NCBI GenBank assembly: GCA_019694215.1
Contig: JAIBCK010000023.1
Span: 1-41,146 of the forward strand
Direction: 5' to 3'
Length of the DNA stretch: 41,146 nucleotides
From: Thermoflexales bacterium
Lineage (GTDB): Bacteria; Chloroflexota; Anaerolineae; J036; Brachytrichaceae
The translations under genes were made by a program, and so were the position numbers. Shown here piece by piece: positions 33,853 to 40,612 of this stretch; the first letter of the stretch is position 1; each line of letters opens with the position of its first letter. The notes below the pieces were generated by a model. That model had not been told where the DNA came from. It saw only the letters and a program-made list of their open reading frames with translations, and did no database searches.

Positions 33853-34482
33853 CTAGGCCGTTTCGTCCTCGTCGGAGGCTGCCGCCACTTTCTCGACCGC
33901 GGCGGCGAGCGTGGCATACGGCTGCGCGCCCATGACGAGATAACGTTCGTTCAACACCAGCGCCGGAACACCGGACAACCCGTATTCCGCCGCCTGGGCG
34001 ACATCGGCGTCCACCGCTGCGACGGCGCCGGCATCCGCGAGGGCGGCCTCGAATTCGACCACCGGCAGGCCGCATGTCGCCCACAGCCGGCGCAACACCT
34101 CCGGATTGGACAGGTCCTCGCCCTCCAGCCAGTAGGCGTTCTGCGCCTGATCGTGAAAGGCCTCGCCAGCCCCGCGCGCTTCGGCGGCCTTCTCCAGCAC
34201 CAGTGCTGCGCGCGAGGAGATTCCAAAGGGGCCGGGCTTGAGCGTGAGCCCGGTATCGCGTCGAACGCGCTCGGTGAAGGCGGGGCGACCGGCCTCGATG
34301 CGGGCGCGATGTTCGGGCGACATCGGCGGTGCGCCGGCCGGACGCAATTCATAGGAACGCCAACGCACGTCGACGCCGTGGCTGCCCTGGAGCTTCTTCA
34401 AACTGAAGAAGACGAGAAAGCAGTATGGTCAGACGAAATCGGACCAGACGTCGATGCGGACGGGTTTGGTGCTCTCAGGCAT
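33853..34482 (-). CDS. DsbA/FrnE-like thiol oxidoreductase, probable selenoprotein (U18-P-Y-C21)
   Basis: The C-terminal 180 residues match the FrnE branch of the DsbA family (thioredoxin fold with a helical insert): VRWRSYELRPAGAPPMSPEH and the cis-Pro loop GVPALVLNERYLVMGAQPY. Alone they lack the first strand and the active site. Reading upstream in the same frame restores MPESTKPVRIDVWSDFV, then TGA (34429-34431), then PYCFLVFFSL. TGA stands where the first Cys of CxxC is expected, giving a 209-residue protein with U18-P-Y-C21. A hairpin of bacterial SECIS type (34393-34411) follows. A TAGACT box 8 nt before ATG 34482 supports that start. A nonsense mutation is the alternative. Selenocysteine genes selA-selD are not in this window. 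Confidence 0.8.
34393..34411 (-). promoter_or_regulatory. Candidate bacterial SECIS element
   Basis: In the mRNA an 8-bp perfect stem CTTCTTCA / TGAAGAAG with a GUU loop starts 17 nt after the in-frame UGA; 25 nt separate the UGA from the loop. A short apical loop beginning with G, at this distance, matches what is known of bacterial SECIS hairpins recognised by SelB. Confidence 0.75.
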
Positions 34483-34490
34483 GGGGTCGC

Positions 34491-34496
34491 AGTCTA
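34491..34496 (-). promoter_or_regulatory. -10 box of a likely leaderless promoter (selenoprotein candidate)
   Basis: On the minus strand TAGACT ends 8 nt before ATG 34482 and overlaps the stop codon of the VOC gene. It supports transcription and translation starting upstream of the in-frame TGA. Confidence 0.45.
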
Positions 34497-35000
34497 GCCT
34501 GCTTCGGCCAGCAGGTCGTCCAGATCGAGCGGACGGGTATACATCGTCAGCGCGCCATCGGGCTGGCGCGGCCAGCGCTCGCGCGGGCGGTCCCAGTACA
34601 GCTCGATGCCGTTGTCATCGGGGTCGCGCAGGTAAAGCGCCTCGCTCACGCCGTGGTCGGCTGCGCCGTCGATCGCCCAGCCGTGTTCGATCAGGCGTTT
34701 GATTGCGATGGCCAGATCCCGCCGCTGCGGATACAGCACGGCGATGTGATACAGCCCGGTGGTGCCCGGTGCGGGCGGCGAGCCGTTGGCGCTCTCCCAG
34801 GTGTTCAGCCCGATGTGGTGGTGATAGCCGCCTGCCGAGACAAAGGCGACGCGCTTGCCATCACTGAGCAGCAGGTCGAAGCCGAGTAGCCCAACGTAAA
34901 AATCAAGGGCGCGCGGGATGTTGGACACCTTGAGGTGGACGTGGCCGATCGAGGCTCCGGCGGGGATGCGATACGGGGCGGTGCTTTCCGGGTTTGTCAT
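34494..35000 (-). CDS. VOC-family (glyoxalase/extradiol dioxygenase-like) protein
   Basis: The 168-residue protein has the paired beta-alpha-beta-beta-beta units of the vicinal oxygen chelate fold. Likely metal ligands are H22 (GHVHLKVS), H85 (LYHIAV) and E133 (GIELYWDRP). The closing YLRDPDDNGIELYWDRP is characteristic of catechol 2,3-dioxygenase-like members. Members bind Fe, Mn or Zn and act on glyoxal adducts, catechols or antibiotics; the substrate is unknown. It follows the FMN reductase by 5 bp and probably shares its transcript. Confidence 0.88.
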   Translation of the reverse strand: MTNPESTAPYRIPAGASIGHVHLKVSNIPRALDFYVGLLGFDLLLSDGKRVAFVSAGGYHHHIGLNTWESANGSPPAPGTTGLYHIAVLYPQRRDLAIAIKRLIEHGWAIDGAADHGVSEALYLRDPDDNGIELYWDRPRERWPRQPDGALTMYTRPLDLDDLLAEAG

Positions 35001-35005
35001 AGCGT

Positions 35006-35548
35006 TCAGGCGAGGCGTTGCGTCCAGGCGGCGAGCGCCTGGACATAGGCGGCGACCGCGTCTCGTGTGGCGGTGTCGGTCAGGTTGCCCTGCGCGTCGA
35101 ACTTGCTGGCGGCCTGATCGACATACAGCTCCGGCCGGGTCATCATCAGCATGCCCATGCCGTGCCCGATCTGACGCAGCTGGAGCTGCGCGCGCAGCCC
35201 ACCAAAACGGCCACCTGCGCTGATGATGCCGACCGGCTTGCCGGAGAAGGGCTGCTCGCGGGTTGGACGCGAGGCCCAGTCCAACGCATTTTTGAGCACA
35301 CCGGATACGGCGTAGTTGTATTCCGGGGTGGCGATGAGCACGCCGTCGGCGTCAGCCACGGCCCGTTTGAAAGCGCGCACTGCCTCTGGTGGGTTGCCTT
35401 CGAGGTCCTGGTTGAAGAGAGGGATACCCTCAAGCAGGTGAATTGTGACAGTTATGCCATCGCCCGCGGCATCGCGCGCCGCGCGCAGCAGGCCGTGATT
35501 CCACGACGCCTTGCGCAGGCTGCCCGGGAGGGCGAGGAGGCGGATCAT
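35006..35548 (-). CDS. NADPH-dependent FMN reductase (flavodoxin fold)
   Basis: The 180-residue protein shows the flavodoxin-like FMN reductase pattern. The phosphate loop GSLRKASWNHGLLRAA comes first, then ATPEYNYAVSGVLKNALDW, where the isoalloxazine binds, and PVGIISAGGRFGG. Relatives reduce FMN, quinones, chromate or azo dyes with NADPH. The length is typical. ATG 35548 has TAAAAT 6 nt upstream. It leads a minus-strand set with the VOC gene and lies before the DsbA-like gene, in a redox neighbourhood. Confidence 0.93.
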   Translation of the reverse strand: MIRLLALPGSLRKASWNHGLLRAARDAAGDGITVTIHLLEGIPLFNQDLEGNPPEAVRAFKRAVADADGVLIATPEYNYAVSGVLKNALDWASRPTREQPFSGKPVGIISAGGRFGGLRAQLQLRQIGHGMGMLMMTRPELYVDQAASKFDAQGNLTDTATRDAVAAYVQALAAWTQRLA

Positions 35549-35554
35549 GACCGC

Positions 35555-35560
35555 ATTTTA
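35555..35560 (-). promoter_or_regulatory. -10 box of a likely leaderless promoter (FMN reductase)
   Basis: On the minus strand TAAAAT ends 6 nt before ATG 35548. Confidence 0.45.
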
Positions 35561-35564
35561 TGGA

Positions 35565-35596
35565 GGTGCGCCAAGCCGCTGTCGGCGTGGCGCACC
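35565..35596 (-). terminator. Strong hairpin after yceI, terminator without U-tract
   Basis: A 14-bp stem with one mismatch (35565-35578 with 35583-35596) and a 4-nt loop starts 11 bp after the yceI stop. No T-run follows on either strand, so termination by this hairpin alone is uncertain. Confidence 0.5.
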
Positions 35597-35607
35597 CCAT
35601 CGGTCGG

Positions 35608-36132
35608 TCAGGCCTGCTTGACGATCTCGGCGTCGATGGTCAGGGTGATCTCGTCGCCGACCAGCACGCCACCCGTCTCGAGTGGCATGTTCCAGGTCAG
35701 GCCCCAGTCCCTGCGGTTGAGCTTGCCCTTGGCCTCGAAGCCGGCGCTGGTGGTGCCCCAGGGCGCCTTCGCAAGGCCGTGAAAGGTGACGTCCAGCGTG
35801 ACCGGATGCGTGACGCCCTTGATGGTGAGGTCGCCGGTCAGGCGGGCGTGTTCGCCCTTGACGCCGTCGACGCGCGTGCTCCGGAAGGTCATGCTCGGGT
35901 GGACGGCGGCTTCGAAGAAGTCGGCGCTGGCCAGGTGGCCGTCGCGCTTGGCGTCATTGGTGTTGACGCTGGCCGTCTGCACGTCCACGCTGACGCGCGT
36001 GGCCTCGGGGCGGGCCGGGTCAAACTCGACCTCACCGCTGAAGGCCTTGAACTCGCCGCGCACGGTGCTGACCATGAGGTGGCGTGCGGCGAACTGAACG
36101 CGCGTGTGCGCGGGATCGATGCTCCAAGACAT
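35608..36132 (-). CDS. YceI-family polyisoprenoid-binding-like protein
   Basis: The 174-residue protein has the YceI lipocalin-like barrel: the opening SWSIDPAHTRVQFAARHLMV, then FDPARPEATRVSVDVQTASV, SADFFEAAVHPSMTF and the late GDLTIKGVTHPVTLDV. Relatives bind isoprenoid chains; here there is no signal peptide, so this form is cytoplasmic. A good Shine-Dalgarno AAGGAG precedes ATG 36132. It diverges from a TetR gene across a region with twin palindromes, so it is probably that regulator's target. Confidence 0.93.
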   Translation of the reverse strand: MSWSIDPAHTRVQFAARHLMVSTVRGEFKAFSGEVEFDPARPEATRVSVDVQTASVNTNDAKRDGHLASADFFEAAVHPSMTFRSTRVDGVKGEHARLTGDLTIKGVTHPVTLDVTFHGLAKAPWGTTSAGFEAKGKLNRRDWGLTWNMPLETGGVLVGDEITLTIDAEIVKQA

Positions 36133-36174
36133 AACGTTTATCTCCTTCCATTGAGGCGCTCTGGCCTTGGGTTA

Positions 36175-36192
36175 AGTGGACTTGTGTCCGTT
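36175..36192. promoter_or_regulatory. Operator-like palindrome 1 (imperfect)
   Basis: AGTGGAC-TTGT-GTCCGTT is an 18-bp near copy of the perfect palindrome at 36207-36224. It sits between the yceI -10 box and the yceI start. Centres of the two sites are 32 bp apart, about three helical turns. Confidence 0.65.
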
Positions 36193-36198
36193 TATAAT
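36193..36198 (+). promoter_or_regulatory. -10 box for the TetR gene
   Basis: A perfect TATAAT lies between the two palindromes; the inferred transcription start falls next to palindrome 2, which would allow autorepression. Confidence 0.5.
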
Positions 36199-36201
36199 CC
36201 G

Positions 36202-36207
36202 ATCATA
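36202..36207 (-). promoter_or_regulatory. -10 box for yceI
   Basis: On the minus strand TATGAT lies directly beside palindrome 2 and upstream of palindrome 1, so a bound repressor would cover the promoter. Confidence 0.45.
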
Positions 36208-36224
36208 GTGGACGCGCGTCCACT
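36207..36224. promoter_or_regulatory. Operator-like palindrome 2 (perfect)
   Basis: AGTGGACGCGCGTCCACT is a perfect 18-bp inverted repeat, the size expected for a TetR dimer site, in the intergenic region between the divergent yceI and tetR-like genes. Confidence 0.75.
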
Positions 36225-36241
36225 TGTCAAGCGAGTAGAAT

Positions 36242-36913
36242 GTGAAGGTCATTAGCGTTTCGCCTGAATCCCCTGAGCCCCCGCCGCCCGCCCTGCTGGT
36301 GTTGTCGGCGGAGGGCGAGCGCCCCGAACGCGCCGACGCTGCCGCTAACCGCGCGCGCATCCTGTCGGTCGCGGAGCGTCTGTTTGGCGAGAAGGGGCCG
36401 CATGCGGTGACGATGGCGGACATCGCCCGCGCCGCGGGCGTGGGCCAGGGCACCTTGTATCGCCGCTTCCCCCGCAAACCGGACCTGTGTCTTGCGTTGA
36501 TGGACCACCAGTTCCGGGAGTTTCAGGACGCGACGCTGCGGGAGCTGGGTCGGATGACAGGCGCGCGCACCCCGCGGCTCGATCAACTGGCGTGGGTGGT
36601 GGAGCGCTTTGCGGCTTTTGCGGAGGGCAACCTCGATTTGCTGCGGGAGGCGCAGCCCGCGCTGGCGGATTCGGAGGCGGGGCTGCCAGAGTCACCGCCG
36701 TCACGCTGGCAGGCGCTCACGGTGCGTGGCCTGCTGCAGGCGGCGATCGAGGCCGGCGAAGTAGGGGCGCAGACCGATGTCGTCGTCGTGGCCGATCTGC
36801 TGCTGGCGCCGCTGCGTGCGGAGAGCCTGTGCTTCCTGCGCCACACCCGCGCCTATGCGCTACCGCGCGTCATTGCGGCGATGACGACGCTGATCCGTTC
36901 GCTGCGGGTCTAG
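36242..36913 (+). CDS. TetR-family transcriptional regulator
   Basis: The 223-residue protein has an N-terminal TetR helix-turn-helix (RARILSVAERLFGEKG, then TMADIARAAGVGQGTLYRRF, about residues 38-80). A helical ligand-binding domain follows. The start used is GTG 36242; the first 30 residues are Pro/Glu-rich and a GTG at 36299 is a possible later start. It probably represses itself and yceI through the palindromes at 36175-36224. The ligand is unknown. Its stop overlaps the stop of the convergent membrane protein by 4 bp. Confidence 0.92.
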   Translation: MKVISVSPESPEPPPPALLVLSAEGERPERADAAANRARILSVAERLFGEKGPHAVTMADIARAAGVGQGTLYRRFPRKPDLCLALMDHQFREFQDATLRELGRMTGARTPRLDQLAWVVERFAAFAEGNLDLLREAQPALADSEAGLPESPPSRWQALTVRGLLQAAIEAGEVGAQTDVVVVADLLLAPLRAESLCFLRHTRAYALPRVIAAMTTLIRSLRV

Positions 36914-37287
36914 AAGCCGTAGCCGGTCGTCACCCCGCGCAGGCCAAAGGCCGCGGTCAGCAGGCACAAGGCCGCGTAGATCAGCAGCGCGCCGCGGTCG
37001 TCGCGGCCGTGGGTGAAGGCGAAGGTCGCCGGCACGGCGATGATGACCAGCGCGCCATACAGGTAGTGGACAAAGCGCACGGCCACGCCGAGCCCCATGC
37101 TGATCATGATCAGGCCGAGGGTGAGCTGAATTAGCCCAACGACCGGACTCAAGGCAAGTGCGCCCCAGTAGTTGCCGCTGATGGTCTTCTTGCCGCGGAA
37201 GAAGTCGATAAACCCCCACAGACCGAGCAGGGTGTTGAAGAGCACCACCGAGTTGGCGATGCTGATGTGAATCTGGAGGATGTTCAT
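36910..37287 (-). CDS. Small four-helix membrane protein of unknown function
   Basis: The 125-residue protein has four hydrophobic segments (about 10-28, 43-65, 70-88 and 98-118) separated by short loops, with FFRGKKTISGNYWG after the first. I know no function for it. It starts 11 bp after the rimO stop and is probably the last gene of the rodZ-rimO transcript. Confidence 0.8.
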   Translation of the reverse strand: MNILQIHISIANSVVLFNTLLGLWGFIDFFRGKKTISGNYWGALALSPVVGLIQLTLGLIMISMGLGVAVRFVHYLYGALVIIAVPATFAFTHGRDDRGALLIYAALCLLTAAFGLRGVTTGYGF

Positions 37288-37298
37288 GCTCGCCCGTC

Positions 37299-38654
37299 CT
37301 ACAGCCGGATCAGCGGTTGCTCGCGCACAACGGTCCCGGTCAGGTCATAGGCCATGGCGCCGGTGATCTTCACGGGCACCATTTCGCCGGGCGGGACCTC
37401 GCCATCGATGACGACCAGGCCGTCGACCTCCGGCGCGTCGCGGTAGCTTCGCCCAACGCTCAATCCATCGTTGCTACCTTCGACCAGGGTCTGCAGCGTC
37501 TGCCCGACAAAGCTCTGGTTGCGGGCCAGCGAGATGCCCTGCTGGACGCGCATCAGCGCGTCGCGGCGGGCTTCCTTGACATCCTCGGGCAGCTGACCGG
37601 GCAGGGCGCCACTCGGCGAATCGGCCTCATACGAGTAGGTGAAGACGCCGACGCGGTCAAAGCGCATGGCCTCGACAAAATCGATCAGGCTCTGGAACTC
37701 TGCCTCGGTCTCGCCGGGGTAACCCACGATGAACGTTGTGCGAACCGCCAGCGCGGGCATGGCCTTGCGCATTTTCGCAACGGTCCGGTGCACCCAGTCG
37801 ATGTTGCTCGGCCGGCGCATCCGGCGCAGCGTGTCCGGGTGGGCGTGCTGGAGCGGGATGTCCAGATACTTGACCACCTTCGGGTTGTTCGCCATCACCT
37901 CGATCAGGCGATCCGAGACCGCGCCTGGGTAGGCATACATCAGGCGCAGCCAGTCCAGCGCGGGGGCCTCGCGGGTGATGTCGGTGATGAGCTGCGGCAG
38001 GCCGTCCTTCAGCCCGAGGTCGCTGCCGTAGTCGGTCAGGTCCTGGGCGATCAGAATGAGCTCGCGCGCGCCACGCGCGACCTGCGCGCGGGCCTCGGCC
38101 AGGATCAGCTCCGGGCGCCGGCTGCGCAGGGTGCCCTTGATGGCCGGGATGGTGCAGAACGCGCAGGGGCGCCGGCAGCCATCGGCGATCTTGATGTAGG
38201 CGCTGGCGCCCTGCTCGGCCACCCGCGGTGCGCCGCGCTCGTCGTCGCCAACCGTCACAGCGTCGGTCGGGAGGTGATACATCGGCTCGGGGTGGGCGCG
38301 GCCGCGGGCGCGCTCGATGAAGTCGACGATGTCCATCCAGCGGCGCGTGCCGATCACGCCATCCAGCCCGGGCACCTCGGCGGCCAGGCGCGGACCCCAC
38401 AACTGGGAAAGACAACCCGCGGCGATGAGGAGCTGGTTGCGCTTCTTGTGCCCGGCCAGCTCGCGCAGCGCCTGGATGGACTCCTCGCGGGCCGGCCCGA
38501 TGAAGCCGCAGGTGTTGACGAGCAGCACGTCGGCGCGCTCCGGGCGCTCGACGCCGCGGTAACCGTTCCCGGTCAGCAGCGTGGCCATGCTGTCGCTGTC
38601 GACGGTGTTCTTCGAGCAACCCAGCGACAGCAGGTAAAACGATTTCTTGCTCAT
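37299..38654 (-). CDS. rimO: Ribosomal protein S12 methylthiotransferase RimO
   Basis: The 451-residue radical-SAM enzyme adds a methylthio group to an aspartate of ribosomal protein S12. It has the N-terminal cluster cysteines C13 (LGCSKNTVDS), C49 (NTCGFI) and C81 (GCLSQL). The radical-SAM triad C160, C164 and C167 (CRRPCAFC) and a C-terminal TRAM domain are also present. The CSKN motif separates RimO from MiaB. ATG 38654 is chosen for the family start (KKSFYLLSLGCSKN). It begins 4 bp after the rodZ-like stop. Confidence 0.96.
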   Translation of the reverse strand: MSKKSFYLLSLGCSKNTVDSDSMATLLTGNGYRGVERPERADVLLVNTCGFIGPAREESIQALRELAGHKKRNQLLIAAGCLSQLWGPRLAAEVPGLDGVIGTRRWMDIVDFIERARGRAHPEPMYHLPTDAVTVGDDERGAPRVAEQGASAYIKIADGCRRPCAFCTIPAIKGTLRSRRPELILAEARAQVARGARELILIAQDLTDYGSDLGLKDGLPQLITDITREAPALDWLRLMYAYPGAVSDRLIEVMANNPKVVKYLDIPLQHAHPDTLRRMRRPSNIDWVHRTVAKMRKAMPALAVRTTFIVGYPGETEAEFQSLIDFVEAMRFDRVGVFTYSYEADSPSGALPGQLPEDVKEARRDALMRVQQGISLARNQSFVGQTLQTLVEGSNDGLSVGRSYRDAPEVDGLVVIDGEVPPGEMVPVKITGAMAYDLTGTVVREQPLIRL

Positions 38655-38658
38655 GCGT

Positions 38659-39900
38659 TCAGGGCAGGCGTTCGTCGCGGATGGTCCCGGCCGCATCGTA
38701 GATCCGGCGCAGCACCTCGTCGCGCGCGCCCAACGGTCCGAGTCTCTCGCCATTGACGATGGCGTCAAAGGCGGCGGCGTTGCCCGTTTCGAGGGTGAGG
38801 GTGCGGGTGACCGTCCAGCTCAGGGCGGGGCCGATTGGCGGAAGCCCTTCAAAGACCGTCGCGCCCTCGACGGTGATGCGCGCCCAGGCACGCTCGCGGG
38901 CATCCAGGGTGAAGGCCATCCCGCCGCCTGGGCGGGGCGTGAAGCGGCTGGTCGTGACGGGGGTCGCGCTGGCGGTTGGCGGGGGTTGCGTCGCGGTTGC
39001 GACCGGGCTGATCGCGGTCACGCTTGCGGCGGAAGGTGTGATGACTGACACCGCCGTCGGCGTGGCCGTGGGCGCCAGCAACTTCTGCAGGGCCGGGACA
39101 CCCAGCACGCCCACGAGCAGCAGCGCGATCAGCGCGCCGCCGCCGATCAGGCTGGGGGCCAGCCAGGCCGGGGTAGGCCGGGGGCTGCGCGCGGCGGCGC
39201 GGGTCGGAGCGTGCCCGCTCGCGCGGCGGGGGGGCAGGCGGGTGATGACGGGTGCCGTGTTGGGGTCGGCGCTGCCGCCGGGGCCACGCGGGTTTGATGC
39301 GGCGTCATAGGCGTCGACGCGCGCGGCGGTCGCGGCCATCTCGGGCGCGTAGGCGTCGTCGCCGTCGGCCTCCAGCGCCGCTTCCGCGGCATCGAGTTCG
39401 TCCAACGAACGATAGACCCGCTCCTGCGCGGCCGCGCGAGCCGTGCGCGGGGGGAGTGGCGCGGCCTCCGCGAGCGCATCCAGCTCGGCCTCCTCCGCCG
39501 AAGGCAGTGCCTTGTTCCAGCGCGTGGGACGCTGCGGCTCGGTCTGCACGGCGGGCGGCGTGTTGGGGCGTCGGCGTTTTGCCTGCGGGCGCTCGGGTGT
39601 GGGCGGGGGTGGGATGAACTCGTCGTGATGGACGAGGGCGACGTTGCCGGTGGCCGCCTCGAACTCGGCGACGCACTGGTCGGCATCCATCCCCAGGTAG
39701 CGGGCGTAAATGCGGATGAAGCCCCGGGAGGGCGGCCCATCGGGCAGCGCCATCCAATCGCTGGCCTCGATGGACTCGAGGAAGCGGCGCCGAATGCGCG
39801 TGACGCGCTCCACCTCGGCGAGGGCGTCGCCGCGCGCTTCACGCGCGTCGCGCATACGCCGTCCGAGCAGGGCGCTGTGGGGCTGAACGGGGTCGGTCAT
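38659..39900 (-). CDS. RodZ-like protein (HTH, membrane helix, DUF4115)
   Basis: The 413-residue protein has an N-terminal Xre-type HTH of the RodZ class (about residues 10-80: RRMRDAREARGDALAEVERV, then RGFIRIYARYLGMD). A long Pro/Ala/Glu-rich linker precedes one membrane helix (about 250-272), a Thr/Ala stalk and a C-terminal DUF4115 beta domain (MAFTLDARERAWARITVEG). RodZ links MreB filaments to the membrane and shapes the cell; that role is inferred. ATG 39900 has a perfect TATAAT box 9 nt upstream. Confidence 0.88.
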   Translation of the reverse strand: MTDPVQPHSALLGRRMRDAREARGDALAEVERVTRIRRRFLESIEASDWMALPDGPPSRGFIRIYARYLGMDADQCVAEFEAATGNVALVHHDEFIPPPPTPERPQAKRRRPNTPPAVQTEPQRPTRWNKALPSAEEAELDALAEAAPLPPRTARAAAQERVYRSLDELDAAEAALEADGDDAYAPEMAATAARVDAYDAASNPRGPGGSADPNTAPVITRLPPRRASGHAPTRAAARSPRPTPAWLAPSLIGGGALIALLLVGVLGVPALQKLLAPTATPTAVSVITPSAASVTAISPVATATQPPPTASATPVTTSRFTPRPGGGMAFTLDARERAWARITVEGATVFEGLPPIGPALSWTVTRTLTLETGNAAAFDAIVNGERLGPLGARDEVLRRIYDAAGTIRDERLP

Positions 39901-39909
39901 CCGCGAGGG

Positions 39910-39915
39910 ATTATA
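39910..39915 (-). promoter_or_regulatory. -10 box of a likely leaderless promoter (rodZ-like operon)
   Basis: A perfect TATAAT on the minus strand ends 9 nt before ATG 39900, after the rplI terminator. Confidence 0.6.
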
Positions 39916-39947
39916 GATGCCGGGCTCGTTGGCCCGACCCGGCGGCG

Positions 39948-39986
39948 AAAAAACAAAAGGGCGGGCAGCCCGTGAGCGCCCGCCCT
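39948..39986 (-). terminator. Intrinsic terminator of rplI
   Basis: On the minus strand a 9-bp perfect stem (39978-39986 with 39958-39966) and an 11-nt loop are followed by a T-rich tract (TTTTGTTTTTT). It separates rplI from the rodZ-like promoter. Confidence 0.88.
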
Positions 39987-40005
39987 AACGGTTCGTTCCG
40001 ATGCG

Positions 40006-40542
40006 TTACGCCGCGGGCGCTTCCGCGGCGGGGGCCTCGACTTCCGGCGCGGCGGCCTCGGGGGCGGCGGCAGCCTGGGCCTCAGCCTGCTTGGCGCCTT
40101 CCGCCTGCACGACGACGGTGACCTCGGGGGCCACATCGGCGGCCAGGCGAACGGGCACGCGATACGAGCCGACATCGCGGATGGGCTCGCGCAGCGCGAC
40201 CTTGCGCTTGTCGACTTCCTTGCCGAGCAGCTTGCTCAGTTCCGCGGCGATGCTCGCCGAGGTGATCGAGCCATACAGCTTGCCCTTCTCGCCGGCGCGC
40301 ACGATGAAGTGCACGGCTTGGCCGTTGAGCACCTGCGCGGTCGCGTCGATGTCCGACTGCATCGCGGCGCGCTGCTTGAGCGCGCGGCCTTTGACGACCT
40401 CCGACTGCTTGAGGGCAGCGCCGGTGGCCAGCACGGCCATCCCGCGCGGGAGGAGGAAATTACGGCCATAGCCATCGGCCACGGTCTTGACTTCGCCGGC
40501 ATGGCCGAGCTTGTAGACGTCCTGTGTGAGAAGCACCTTCAT
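40006..40542 (-). CDS. rplI: Large-subunit ribosomal protein L9
   Basis: The 178-residue protein is L9, which binds 23S rRNA and helps keep the reading frame. It begins MKVLLTQDVYKLGHAGEVK, followed by VADGYGRNFLLPRGMAVLA, and has the long connecting helix and C-terminal domain (EKGKLYGSITSASIA). The last 30 residues are an Ala/Glu/Pro-rich tail that most L9 proteins lack. ATG 40542 is chosen for the family start, with AGGTG upstream. A longer in-frame start would use leader sequence. Confidence 0.96.
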   Translation of the reverse strand: MKVLLTQDVYKLGHAGEVKTVADGYGRNFLLPRGMAVLATGAALKQSEVVKGRALKQRAAMQSDIDATAQVLNGQAVHFIVRAGEKGKLYGSITSASIAAELSKLLGKEVDKRKVALREPIRDVGSYRVPVRLAADVAPEVTVVVQAEGAKQAEAQAAAAPEAAAPEVEAPAAEAPAA

Positions 40543-40564
40543 GTCGCACCTGTGAGACAACAAG

Positions 40565-40586
40565 ACGCGCCCGCACCGGGGCGCGC
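40565..40586 (-). promoter_or_regulatory. Hairpin in the rplI leader
   Basis: In the rplI transcript an 8-bp stem (one G-U pair) with a 6-nt loop is followed by CTTGTTGT, 20-40 nt before the start codon. It could be a weak attenuator or a protein-binding hairpin; there is no proper U-tract. Confidence 0.4.
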
Positions 40587-40612
40587 TCATGACTGTATGA
40601 GTTGGGGTGGGG

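Noticed and set aside
34401-34431. Reading the TGA at 34429-34431 as a plain stop with translation starting at TTG 34401
   Set aside because: That start leaves a DsbA-fold protein without its first strand and active site, while the frame upstream encodes exactly these parts and a promoter fits the upstream ATG. A nonsense mutation or sequencing error remains possible and is stated as the alternative.
36235-36240. TAGAAT directly before the TetR GTG as a leaderless -10 box
   Set aside because: It ends 1 nt before the GTG, too close for transcription to start at or before that codon; the TATAAT at 36193-36198 is a better candidate.
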